11,756 bases of DNA from Candidatus Gastranaerophilales bacterium (GTDB lineage Bacteria > Cyanobacteriota > Vampirovibrionia > Gastranaerophilales > Gastranaerophilaceae), in NCBI GenBank assembly GCA_947589525.1, contig CANQAW010000038.1:1-11756 (forward strand), written 5' to 3'. The notes beneath the pieces are model-generated. The model did no database searches. It was not told where the DNA came from and saw only the letters and a list, made by a program, of their open reading frames with translations. The position numbers and the translations under genes were made by a program. This document shows, in pieces, positions 1 to 5,835 of this stretch. How positions within the stretch are numbered: the first letter of the stretch is position 1; every line of letters starts with the position of its first letter.

Positions 1-1
1 C

Positions 2-712
2 TCCATGGGTGCTAAAATTGAAGGTGCGGGCACTAACCAAATTACGGTTACGGGTGTTAATCAAAAAGATTTAAGAGGATGTGAATATACTACATTGCCC
101 GACAGAATTGAAGCCGGCACGTATATGTCCGTTATTGTTGCTTCAGGGGGAAGCGGTATAGTTAAAAATGTATTTCCCAATCATCTAACCTTATATGTCG
201 GTAAACTTTTGGAAATGGGCGCTAAAATTAAACTTGTCGACCCTAATACCTTTGAGGTCTCGTCAAACGGACGCTTAAAACCTATGAACTTCATAACTCA
301 GCCGTACCCCGGATTTCCTACCGACCTTCAATCGCTTACCATGGCGCTTTTATGTTGTGCGGACGGTATATCCGTTGTAACCGAAAGTTTGTATGAAAAC
401 AGATTTATGCATATACCCGAATTATGGAAAATGGGTGCTAATATTATAGTCAACAAAAAACATGCCATTATTAAAGGTGTCGATTTTCTTGTCGGTACGC
501 AGGTTAAGTCGACAGACTTAAGAGCGGGTGCCGCCATGGTTGTTGCAGGCGCTATGGCGAGAGGTGAGACAGAAATTGTTGAACTGCACCATATTGACAG
601 AGGATATGAAAATTTTGTTCAAAAATTAAGAGGCTTAAATATTGATGCAAAAAGAGTAACCGTTAATCCCGTTGCTCAAAACTTTGGAGGGATTTTAAAT
701 GCCGGAATATAA
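2..712 (+). CDS. murA: UDP-N-acetylglucosamine 1-carboxyvinyltransferase MurA, C-terminal part (5' truncated by window)
   Basis: MurA transfers enolpyruvate from PEP to UDP-GlcNAc, the first committed step of peptidoglycan precursor synthesis in the cytoplasm. The frame is open to the left edge, and about 236 residues of a roughly 420-residue family are present. Visible family blocks, numbered from the ATG at 5, are MGAKIEGAGT at the start, LPDRIEAGT (31-39), GFPTDLQ (103-109, containing the catalytic-site Asp equivalent to E. coli Asp305), ENRFMHIPEL (131-140), STDLRAGAA (169-177) and HIDRGYE (196-202, with the Arg equivalent to E. coli Arg397). The PEP-binding Lys and the fosfomycin-target Cys lie upstream of the window and cannot be checked. 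The 3' end overlaps the next gene by 14 nt, which suggests translational coupling. Whether this is MurA1 or a second copy cannot be told. Confidence 0.96.
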   Translation, partial: SMGAKIEGAGTNQITVTGVNQKDLRGCEYTTLPDRIEAGTYMSVIVASGGSGIVKNVFPNHLTLYVGKLLEMGAKIKLVDPNTFEVSSNGRLKPMNFITQPYPGFPTDLQSLTMALLCCADGISVVTESLYENRFMHIPELWKMGANIIVNKKHAIIKGVDFLVGTQVKSTDLRAGAAMVVAGAMARGETEIVELHHIDRGYENFVQKLRGLNIDAKRVTVNPVAQNFGGILNAGI

Positions 713-1019
713 AAGATGGTACGATTTCGACCCTTTAATGCTTAAGGTTATTAATATATTAAAAGACTATCAGGATGAGCTTCGTGAGCAAGCGCAATAT
801 TTTCTTGAAACAATTGAAGAAAAAGTTTCCAAAGATACAATAGATGCTTTTTACAATCGTTCAAAACAAATTAACGGCGGTATGCGTTGGTATGACAAAG
901 ACCCCGTAATTTCAAAAACCATAGAACTTCTTAGAGTTGTGCCTCAGGCTATCCAGCGTCAAACGGCGCAAAATTTTATTCAAGCACTTATAGATAACGG
1001 AATTGAAATTAAAGAATAG
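699..1019 (+). CDS. Unknown 106-aa protein with internally duplicated RWYD-x-DP motif
   Basis: I do not recognise this protein. It starts inside the end of murA (14-nt overlap) with a strong Shine-Dalgarno GGAGG at 686-690, eight bases before the ATG, so it is probably co-translated with murA. The protein is two copies of one unit: RWYDFDP at residues 6-12 and RWYDKDP at 63-69. Each is followed by a predicted helix with matching positions (K16/K73, I18/I75, L21/L78) and then QAQYF (31-35) and TAQNF (89-93). The repeat period is about 57 residues. There is no signal peptide, membrane segment or cysteine, so a cytoplasmic helical protein is likely. The last 108 bases are antisense to the neighbouring anti-sigma-like gene; codon periodicity and the internal repeat favour this strand as the real gene there. 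A role linked to MurA is only suggested by position. Confidence 0.8.
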   Translation: MPEYKRWYDFDPLMLKVINILKDYQDELREQAQYFLETIEEKVSKDTIDAFYNRSKQINGGMRWYDKDPVISKTIELLRVVPQAIQRQTAQNFIQALIDNGIEIKE

Positions 1020-1259
1020 CTTATCCTTATTTTTATTTAAAATCTCGTCGCACAATAAAGAGCTGTATTTTTCATTTTGACGCATTGTTTTTTTTATTGA
1101 TGAAGAAATTTTATAAAATTCAAAACATTTTTGATACGTGTAATCTTTTGCATAGTTAGAATTAGCAATTCGTGCTTCGTAGCCTAAAAGCTCCGATTCG
1201 TTCATTTCGTCGTCATAATACTTTGATACCGTTTCATCTATGATTTCAATACTTAACAT
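912..1259 (-). CDS. Anti-sigma-factor-like small protein, probably with a replaced C-terminus
   Basis: The gene starts 1 nt after the stop of the sigma-factor gene, and an AAGGAG motif in the sigma gene's last codons lies five bases before the ATG at 1259. An in-frame ATG at 1274 is a worse start. Residues 8-60 have the shape of an anti-sigma N-terminus: a short DETVSKYYDDEMNESE segment, like the 'xYlDGELs' opening of such proteins, then a charged helix. The zinc-binding His-x3-Cys-x2-Cys motif is absent and no membrane segment is seen. Residues 1-80 lie in sequence used by no other gene. Residues 81-115 are exactly the antisense of the last codons of the convergent 699-1019 gene, which suggests the original 3' end and stop were lost and the frame now runs on. 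It may bind and restrain the upstream sigma factor; this is inference from position and outline only. Confidence 0.6.
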   Translation of the reverse strand: MLSIEIIDETVSKYYDDEMNESELLGYEARIANSNYAKDYTYQKCFEFYKISSSIKKTMRQNEKYSSLLCDEILNKNKDKLFFNFNSVIYKCLNKILRRLTLDSLRHNSKKFYGF

Positions 1260-1260
1260 A

Positions 1261-1827
1261 TTAACTCCTTGCATATTTGGTTATATCTTGCTTTATCAGG
1301 TTGCGAGCTCTTGCAATACGAGATTTAACCGTTCCAATACTCGTTTTTGTAATATTTGAAATTTCATCATAACTCAGCCCTTGTATTTCCCTTAATGTAA
1401 TCGGAATTTTGTAGTGAAGCGGTAAATTTTGAATTGAGTTTTTGATAACATAATCAAGCTCCAAATCAATCATTTTATCTTGCGGATTTGAGCTGTAATC
1501 CGCTATTTCTTTGAGCTTATTTTCTTTGTCATCGTCAAGGTTTACTGCCGATTGTCTTTTTTTGTTTTTTCTTAAATAATCGTAATATGAATTAATTACA
1601 ATTTGATTTAGCCATGAGTTAAAATGAAGCGGATTTTTTAAATCGCTTATCTTTCTGCATAATTTGATTAACACATCCTGCATAATATCAGCCGCATCAT
1701 TTTCATCTTTTTTTAAATACAATAAAGTTGTATAAATGGCGTTCTGCTCTGATTTTATTAACTGAATTACGGCATCTTTATCGTTTTCAATTGCTTTTTT
1801 GATTAGTTTAAGTTTTGTTGTATCCAT
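1261..1827 (-). CDS. RNA polymerase sigma factor, sigma-70 family, ECF (group 4) type
   Basis: This is a 188-aa two-domain sigma factor, the usual length for the ECF group, which directs RNA polymerase to a specific promoter set. Region 2 covers about residues 24-92, including the core-binding and -10-recognition helix around DAADIMQDVLIKLCRKI (44-60) and FNSWLNQIVINSYYDYLRK (69-87). Region 4 covers about 127-178, with LPLHYKIPITLREIQG (135-150) followed by the helix-turn-helix LSYDEISNITKTSIGTVKSR (151-170). No long C-terminal extension is present. The gene is divergent from the NUDIX gene, separated by 91 bp of nearly pure AT, and is followed 1 nt later by an anti-sigma-like gene. No clear Shine-Dalgarno is seen before its ATG. 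A TATAGT at 1837-1842 (minus strand) could be a -10 but has no matching -35. Its regulon is unknown. Confidence 0.93.
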   Translation of the reverse strand: MDTTKLKLIKKAIENDKDAVIQLIKSEQNAIYTTLLYLKKDENDAADIMQDVLIKLCRKISDLKNPLHFNSWLNQIVINSYYDYLRKNKKRQSAVNLDDDKENKLKEIADYSSNPQDKMIDLELDYVIKNSIQNLPLHYKIPITLREIQGLSYDEISNITKTSIGTVKSRIARARNLIKQDITKYARS

Positions 1828-1918
1828 AAATTAAAGACTATAAAATTATTTAAAAATTATCTATAATCTTTGTTATATAATCGATTTAACTATATTTAAA
1901 AAATTAAAAGGATAAAAT

Positions 1919-2521
1919 ATGTCAAAAATCATTTCCTCTACTAAATTTCTTGAATTTAAATCCGAGTTATCTCCTAACGGAAATCCTTGGTATTACGTTA
2001 GAAGAACAAACGACACAAACGAGCATGACAGCGCTGTTGTATTGACTGTTATTGTCAGATTTGATGATGAATATAAGTTTTTACTTTTAAAAACAAAAAG
2101 ACCTCCGATTTATGCGGAAAACAAAGCTTTATTTTCAATCGAATCACCTGCGGGTTTAATTGGAGATATTCAAACAGGTGAAACCCTTCTTGAGTGCGCC
2201 AAAAAGGAGCTTAGAGAAGAAACGGGCTTTATAAATTCAAAAATGTTTCTTGAATGTTCAAACTGTTCTACATCAAACGGTCTTTCAAGCGAAACGTTAA
2301 GTTTTATAACGGCAATAGTAAATATTGAAGATTTAAAAAGCGAGCCCATGTCAGACGGGGGAATAATAGTTGAAAGATTTTATGTTGAGGTTGATAAAAT
2401 CGATAAATACATTGAAAGCTTAAACAATGATAATAACAAAAAAGTATTTTCAATAGCTACAGCTACCATATCAGGTATATATTTTGCAAAAAACAGACTA
2501 AAAAAGCTCTTAAATACTTAA
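1919..2521 (+). CDS. NUDIX hydrolase, ADP-ribose pyrophosphatase-like
   Basis: NUDIX enzymes hydrolyse nucleoside diphosphates linked to another moiety. The long N-terminal strand region before the box and the ESPAGLIG lead-in (75-82) suggest the ADP-ribose/sugar-nucleotide branch, but the substrate is not determined. The NUDIX box runs from G82 through E88 to KELREETGF (96-104). It fits G-x5-E-x7-REUxEExGU except that Lys96 replaces the usual Arg; the metal-binding Glu residues E97, E100 and E101 are kept. The length of 200 aa is normal. AAAGGA at 1907-1912 lies six bases before the ATG. A perfect TATAAT at 1876-1881 is a likely -10, but no convincing -35 stands 16-18 bases upstream. The stop codon sits inside a hairpin terminator. 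Its neighbours are unrelated in function, so it is probably a single-gene unit. Confidence 0.93.
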   Translation: MSKIISSTKFLEFKSELSPNGNPWYYVRRTNDTNEHDSAVVLTVIVRFDDEYKFLLLKTKRPPIYAENKALFSIESPAGLIGDIQTGETLLECAKKELREETGFINSKMFLECSNCSTSNGLSSETLSFITAIVNIEDLKSEPMSDGGIIVERFYVEVDKIDKYIESLNNDNNKKVFSIATATISGIYFAKNRLKKLLNT

Positions 2522-2531
2522 GAGCTTTTTT
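2501..2531. terminator. Bidirectional intrinsic terminator between convergent NUDIX and pilin genes
   Basis: A perfect 13-bp inverted repeat (2501-2513 with 2518-2530) has an ATAC loop and a central AGCTCTTAA stem. It runs into T6 on the plus strand and, because the left arm begins with A5, also into a T-run on the minus strand. It includes the NUDIX stop codon at 2519-2521 and lies 21 bp past the end of the pilin gene, so it can serve both. Confidence 0.88.
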
Positions 2532-2551
2532 AAATAGAATTTGAAAATCAA

Positions 2552-3289
2552 CTATTTTAAGTCACCAACGATACGACCTGTTACGGTTGTTTTCATGCTA
2601 CCTGCGGAAGCACCGTCTCTACCTACGAAGATGTAGTATTGATCACCCGTTAATGTAGTAAGTTGTGTTGTAGCCGCTAAAGTTCCGCTTTGTTGAGGTT
2701 CAATCATGTTAGGAAGTTTAGCCAAACCGTTAACATCGACAACTATTATTACGCAAGCTTGTTGTGATGCAGTTTCGGTATTAGTTGCAACATCAATATC
2801 CATCTTAGTACCGCAAGATGTACCTGCACCTTTAAGTACAACATAAGAAATACCGTCATCAGCAGTCATCCAAGGAGATTGAGTACCTGCGGTAGAATAG
2901 TCGATTTGGTCTGTTGCAGAACCTTTCGTAACGGTTGCGCCGTTGGGGTCTGTATATTTAACGCCGGCTTTAAATTCCGAAGTTGTAAGAGCTGCTTTAC
3001 TGTCAATTTTAACTGTAGCAGCCGAGTAGTTTTTGATAGACAAAGAGTTTACCAAAGAGTCAAACATTCTTGTAACGCTTGCAGCATCAGGAGCTGAAGG
3101 CAAAGCGCCCGTAACACGTTCCATGGCACACAGGTTAACTAAAGCGTTGTAAGCTTTCTTATAAGTAGTTTTCCATTGTTGCTCAGTGACACCTTTCATT
3201 AATGACGGAATTGTCATTGTTGCGATAGCACCGATAACCATCAATACGATAAGAACTTCCGCAAGTGTGAAACCTTTTTTAATTCTCAT
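2552..3289 (-). CDS. Type IV pilin-like / type II secretion pseudopilin
   Basis: This is a surface or periplasmic filament subunit, inserted in the inner membrane, cut by a prepilin peptidase and assembled by a type IV pilus or type II secretion machine encoded elsewhere. The short basic leader MRIKKG is cut after Gly6, giving a mature protein starting Phe7 with Glu at mature position 5 (E11), followed by the hydrophobic helix LIVLMVIGAIATMTIPSL (13-30). The remainder is a globular domain with three cysteines (54, 159, 179); the TSCGTKMDIDV (157-167) and DVNGLAKLPN (185-194) segments sit in the position of the Asp-rich loop of pseudopilins. GAGG lies about nine bases before the ATG. The gene has its own near-consensus promoter (3334-3362) and a terminator, so it is likely monocistronic and well expressed; it looks richer in Ala and Thr codons than neighbouring genes. 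Whether it is a major or minor subunit is not determined. Confidence 0.92.
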   Translation of the reverse strand: MRIKKGFTLAEVLIVLMVIGAIATMTIPSLMKGVTEQQWKTTYKKAYNALVNLCAMERVTGALPSAPDAASVTRMFDSLVNSLSIKNYSAATVKIDSKAALTTSEFKAGVKYTDPNGATVTKGSATDQIDYSTAGTQSPWMTADDGISYVVLKGAGTSCGTKMDIDVATNTETASQQACVIIVVDVNGLAKLPNMIEPQQSGTLAATTQLTTLTGDQYYIFVGRDGASAGSMKTTVTGRIVGDLK

Positions 3290-3333
3290 AAGTTAATTCC
3301 TCTATTCAGTAATATATAACTAATACTATATAT

Positions 3334-3362
3334 AGTATATTTATTGTTTTAAATATTGTCAA
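3334..3362 (-). promoter_or_regulatory. Sigma-70-type promoter of the pilin-like gene
   Basis: On the minus strand a perfect -35 TTGACA (3362-3357) is followed by a 17-bp spacer and -10 TATACT (3339-3334). The predicted start of transcription is near 3327, about 38 bases before the ATG. A perfect 16-bp palindrome (3323-3338, arms ATACTATA/TATAGTAT) overlaps the -10 and start site and could be an operator. Confidence 0.75.
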
Positions 3363-3383
3363 ATAAAAAAATTAGCAATACAT

Positions 3384-4181
3384 TTAATTAATGATTTTTA
3401 AATTCGTATTGGAATTTTTTTTGTTCTTATTTTCGCGCATAATTTTTCCGATTTGGTAAATCCTGCCTACAAGAGACTTAGCGGTCGGGCTTTTTGGTTT
3501 ATTTGCGATATATTTTTTATAAAATCTTATTGCGTTAGTATATTTTTTTAACTTGTCAAAGCAAACTCCAAGTCCCAAATAAGCTCGATAATACTCGCAA
3601 TTGAGCGAAATTATTTGTTTATAAAGTCTGATTGCGTTTGAAAAATCGGATTTTTCAATATATAACCCAGCAAGAGCGCTCAATGCGGGAATAAAACAGG
3701 GATACTTTTCAATCATTGTTTTATAAACCAATATTGCCATATCATCCTCGCCAGAAAGCTCATGAGTTAGCGCAAGCTTAATTTGAGCATTTTTATTATC
3801 GGGCTGAAGCTTAATCGTTCTCATGAAATTCTTTTGAGCATTAAGATTATCTTCGCACAACAGATAATTAAGCCCAAGTTCATAATATATTTCGGAATCA
3901 AAGCTGAATATGTCTCTTGCGTTTTTAAGATATTTAATTGCTTTATCGTATTCTTTTAAGTTTTTATACGCTTTTGAAGCGCCGATATTTGCAACAACGT
4001 TATTTTTATCAAGCATTAGCGATACGAGATATTCCTTAACGGCTTTTCTGTACTCGTTTTTGAGCATAAACTCATCGCCTCTCGAGCAAAAAAAGCTCTT
4101 ATCCCTTTTTGATGTTTTCAAAAGGTCGTTATTTAAAATATCAAAAGATTCTTTTTTTGAATTTTTGTATCTGAATGCCAA
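3384..4181 (-). CDS. Tetratricopeptide (TPR) repeat protein, TTG start
   Basis: This is a 265-aa protein built almost wholly of 34-residue TPR helix pairs: about residues 29-62, 63-96, 97-130, 131-164, 165-198 and 199-232. Each carries typical Ala/Gly, Tyr and Leu positions, for example EYRKAVKEYLVSLMLDKNN (43-61) and KYTNAIRFYKKYIANKPKS (213-231). TPR arrays bind partner proteins. There is no signal peptide or membrane helix, and the tail is basic and Asn/Lys-rich. The start is TTG at 4181, with GGAG six bases upstream; an in-frame stop lies shortly upstream and the next ATG would remove the first repeat. It is 94 bp upstream of the pilin-like gene on the same strand, but that gene has its own promoter. 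A link to pilus assembly, as with PilF-type TPR proteins, is possible but unproven. Confidence 0.86.
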   Translation of the reverse strand: MAFRYKNSKKESFDILNNDLLKTSKRDKSFFCSRGDEFMLKNEYRKAVKEYLVSLMLDKNNVVANIGASKAYKNLKEYDKAIKYLKNARDIFSFDSEIYYELGLNYLLCEDNLNAQKNFMRTIKLQPDNKNAQIKLALTHELSGEDDMAILVYKTMIEKYPCFIPALSALAGLYIEKSDFSNAIRLYKQIISLNCEYYRAYLGLGVCFDKLKKYTNAIRFYKKYIANKPKSPTAKSLVGRIYQIGKIMRENKNKKNSNTNLKIIN

Positions 4182-4219
4182 AATAATCTCCGCTATATTA
4201 TCTTCTTAAGTTTAGCGGG

Positions 4220-4225
4220 ATTATA
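4220..4225 (-). promoter_or_regulatory. Candidate -10 for the TPR gene
   Basis: There is a perfect TATAAT on the minus strand, 38 bp before the TTG start. No good -35 lies at 16-18 bp; the nearest TTTGGAT is too close. Weak on its own. Confidence 0.35.
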
Positions 4226-4294
4226 AAAAAAACTGATTAATCCAAAGATGAATTTAAACTAAATCTTTAGGTTTATTTTTGTTTGGTTATGGGT

Positions 4295-4300
4295 TATACT
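4295..4300 (+). promoter_or_regulatory. Candidate -10 for the mscS gene
   Basis: TATACT lies 26 bp before the mscS ATG, in the 145-bp divergent intergenic region shared with the TPR gene. A poor -35 (TTTATT, 4272-4277) is at 17-bp spacing. Confidence 0.3.
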
Positions 4301-4326
4301 GAACAAATATAAAAAGGGAGAAAAAA

Positions 4327-5181
4327 ATGGAAGAATTACTCGGCGCAAACTTTTTAAATCTGCCTGCGCACTATATAAAAACAATCATGTTTTTTTATAA
4401 CATTATCAAATGTACTTTTTTACTATATTTGAGTGTAAAACTGTTAAGATATTTTGCAAACAAATTTTATCTTAAAGTCTCCGAAAATTTTAAATCCCAA
4501 GAGCGCAAACAGCAGTTTGCAACTTTAAAAACAATATCCGTGCATGCTCTTGAAGCAATTATTTTTGCTATTTATATTGCTAACATGCTTTATATATTCG
4601 GAATTGATATAAGACCGCTTCTTGCAACTGCCGGGGTTTTAGGGGTTGCAGTCGGCTTCGGCGCAAAAAAACTTGTCGAAGATGTAATTACGGGCATAAT
4701 TATTCTTCTTGAAGGACAGCTCAGAATTGGAGATTACGTTGATATTGAAGGCATGAGCGGTTTTGTTGAAAAAATAACTCTTCCCATGATTACCGTAAGG
4801 AGTGCCGAAACGGGCGCTGTTTATTTTATAAGGTGCGGGTATATCAATTCGGTTAAAAATTATACAATGAATTACTCGTACGCATTTTTTGAATTTGACG
4901 TCGGTTATGAACAAAATATTGAACATGTCTTTAATACGATTAAAAATTGCTTTGAAAAATTAAAAAATGAACCCGATTGTGCATCTAAAATACTTGATGA
5001 TATTGAAATTCTGGGATTGGATGAATTTAAAGACAGTTCGCTTTGCATTAAATGCAGAATTAAAACTCAACCCAAGGGACAATGGATTATTAAGCGAAAA
5101 TTTAATAAAATAATTAAAGAAACATTTGAACTGGAAAAAATAGAAATACCTTTCTGCCAAATTGTGGTATCTAATAAATAG
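4327..5181 (+). CDS. Small-conductance mechanosensitive channel, MscS family
   Basis: This is an inner-membrane channel that opens under membrane tension to release solutes after osmotic down-shock. At 284 aa it is the size of E. coli MscS. Membrane segments are at about 17-39 and 68-92, and the pore-lining TM3 is at 97-128, with the glycine/alanine-rich ATAGVLGVAVGFGAKKLVED (100-119). The beta domain follows: LEGQLRIGDYVDIEGMSGFV (128-147) then ITLPMITVRSAETGAVYFI (150-168). The normally conserved Ile-Pro-Asn-Gly at the end of this domain reads IRCG (168-171), an unusual substitution. The C-terminal alpha/beta domain (about 183-284) is complete. GGGAG lies six bases before the ATG. A small lipoprotein gene follows after 42 bp, which may carry its own promoter. 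Family assignment is firm; the exact paralogue is not. Confidence 0.94.
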   Translation: MEELLGANFLNLPAHYIKTIMFFYNIIKCTFLLYLSVKLLRYFANKFYLKVSENFKSQERKQQFATLKTISVHALEAIIFAIYIANMLYIFGIDIRPLLATAGVLGVAVGFGAKKLVEDVITGIIILLEGQLRIGDYVDIEGMSGFVEKITLPMITVRSAETGAVYFIRCGYINSVKNYTMNYSYAFFEFDVGYEQNIEHVFNTIKNCFEKLKNEPDCASKILDDIEILGLDEFKDSSLCIKCRIKTQPKGQWIIKRKFNKIIKETFELEKIEIPFCQIVVSNK

Positions 5182-5190
5182 GGATATAAT
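5162..5190 (+). promoter_or_regulatory. Candidate promoter of the lipoprotein gene
   Basis: TTGTGG (5162-5167), a 17-bp spacer and perfect TATAAT (5185-5190). The -10 lies within the small inverted repeat GGGAT-ATA-ATCCC (5181-5193), directly after the mscS stop codon. The -35 is poor beyond TTG. Confidence 0.42.
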
Positions 5191-5223
5191 CCCGAGGTTA
5201 CTTTTCAAAATTTCGGAGTTTTG

Positions 5224-5472
5224 ATGTATAAAATTATTTTTGTTTGTGTTTTAATGGGTGTAGTGCTTGCAGGTTGCAAACCGAGTGGCAACATTCAGGT
5301 AAAGTATGAAAGCAAATTCGACCAGACTTTAAAAAACATTGCCCCTCAAGCCAAGAAGTCGCCTGCAAAAAGCAGCGGTGTCTATATTTACAAATATGAA
5401 AATAAAAACACGGGCACCGGCATAAGCGACGGTTTCGGGCCTTCGGATATGAATTTTGACTTCCCGAAATAA
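5224..5472 (+). CDS. Small lipoprotein of unknown function
   Basis: I do not recognise a family. The 82-aa precursor has a clear lipoprotein signal: short basic start, hydrophobic IIFVCVLMGVV, and lipobox Leu15-Ala-Gly-Cys18, so the mature protein of 65 residues is predicted to be acylated at Cys18 and membrane anchored. The residue after Cys is Lys, not Asp, so an inner-membrane retention signal of the E. coli type is absent. The mature part is polar and basic in the middle (around QAKKSPAKSS), ends in a Gly/Asp/Phe-rich tail, and shows no repeat or catalytic motif. The ATG at 5224 is preferred to the TTG at 5221 because GGAG (5215-5218) is five bases from the ATG but only two from the TTG. 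It lies between mscS and the BlaI-like gene. Confidence 0.78.
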   Translation: MYKIIFVCVLMGVVLAGCKPSGNIQVKYESKFDQTLKNIAPQAKKSPAKSSGVYIYKYENKNTGTGISDGFGPSDMNFDFPK

Positions 5473-5478
5473 CAAAAT

Positions 5479-5491
5479 CTATACAGTATAG
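5479..5491. promoter_or_regulatory. Perfect palindrome, candidate operator of the BlaI-like gene
   Basis: CTATAC-A-GTATAG, six-base arms around one base, lies 17 bp before the BlaI-like ATG. It overlaps a possible -10 (TATAGT, 5487-5492) and directly precedes the Shine-Dalgarno. BlaI/MecI repressors bind short dyads that include TACA/TGTA; this dyad shares TAC/GTA. The function is inferred. Confidence 0.45.
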
Positions 5492-5508
5492 TAAGGAAAG
5501 GAAAATAT

Positions 5509-5745
5509 ATGCTATCAAAGCACGGCATGTTGGAAAGTGCAATATTATCATGTCTTTGGGAATTGGAAGCTGACGGAATATATACCAATTCGGTTAAAGA
5601 TGTATACGATAAATTATCTCAAAAAAACTCAAAAGCATATACTACCGTTAAAACGGTCATGGACAGATTGCACCAGAAAAATATTCTGCTTCGATTTAAG
5701 AACCACATATTCAAACAGCGAAGTTTTGGCAAATTCATTAATTGA
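5509..5745 (+). pseudogene. BlaI/MecI-type winged-helix repressor, N-terminal DNA-binding part (frame broken near 5700)
   Basis: BlaI/MecI repressors bind promoter dyads as dimers and in staphylococci control beta-lactamase or PBP2a. Residues 1-62 of this frame fit the family: MLESAILSCLWELEADG (7-23) as helix 1, VKDVYDKLSQ (29-38), and the recognition region AYTTVKTVMDRLHQKNILLR (43-62). After that the frame yields HIFKQRSFGKFIN and stops at 5745, while the expected C-terminal dimerisation half continues in the next frame (5702-5833). The wing, usually about eight or nine residues between LLR and the following helix, is missing. A small frame-changing deletion is therefore likelier than a one-base slip. 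AAAGGA (5497-5502) is six bases before the ATG. No BlaR1 sensor is adjacent. If the break is real the protein would lack its dimerisation domain. Confidence 0.8.
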
Positions 5746-5833
5746 AATTGCAAACAGGTATTGCAACGGGGATCTAAACAAATTAAACGAAGCTTTGCAT
5801 ACTCTGATGAGCAATCAGCTTGTAAATGTGTAA
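5702..5833 (+). pseudogene. C-terminal half of the BlaI/MecI-type repressor, displaced frame
   Basis: In the frame one base over, the sequence reads TTYSNSEVLANSLIEIANRY and then a segment with CNGDLNKLNEALHTLM. This is the 'S.e......i..i......gd...l...l' helix pattern that forms the BlaI dimerisation domain. It has no plausible start of its own and ends 2 nt before the ATG of the next gene. That spacing would couple translation if the original frame were intact. It is best read as the severed 3' half of the gene at 5509. Confidence 0.75.
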
Positions 5834-5835
5834 AT

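Noticed and set aside
2879..3097. Plus-strand open frame rich in Cys, Arg and Val, antisense to the pilin gene
   Set aside because: Antisense shadow of the pilin gene, with no start signal.
4639..4926. Minus-strand open frame inside mscS
   Set aside because: Shadow of the strongly supported mscS gene, with no ribosome site and no recognisable motif.
5181..5193. GGGAT-ATA-ATCCC inverted repeat after mscS as a terminator
   Set aside because: Five-base stem with no following T-run. It overlaps a better explanation, a -10 element for the lipoprotein gene.
5234..5551. Minus-strand open frame across the lipoprotein gene
   Set aside because: Crosses a promoter-like region and the start of the BlaI-like gene; the lipobox and ribosome site support the plus-strand gene instead.
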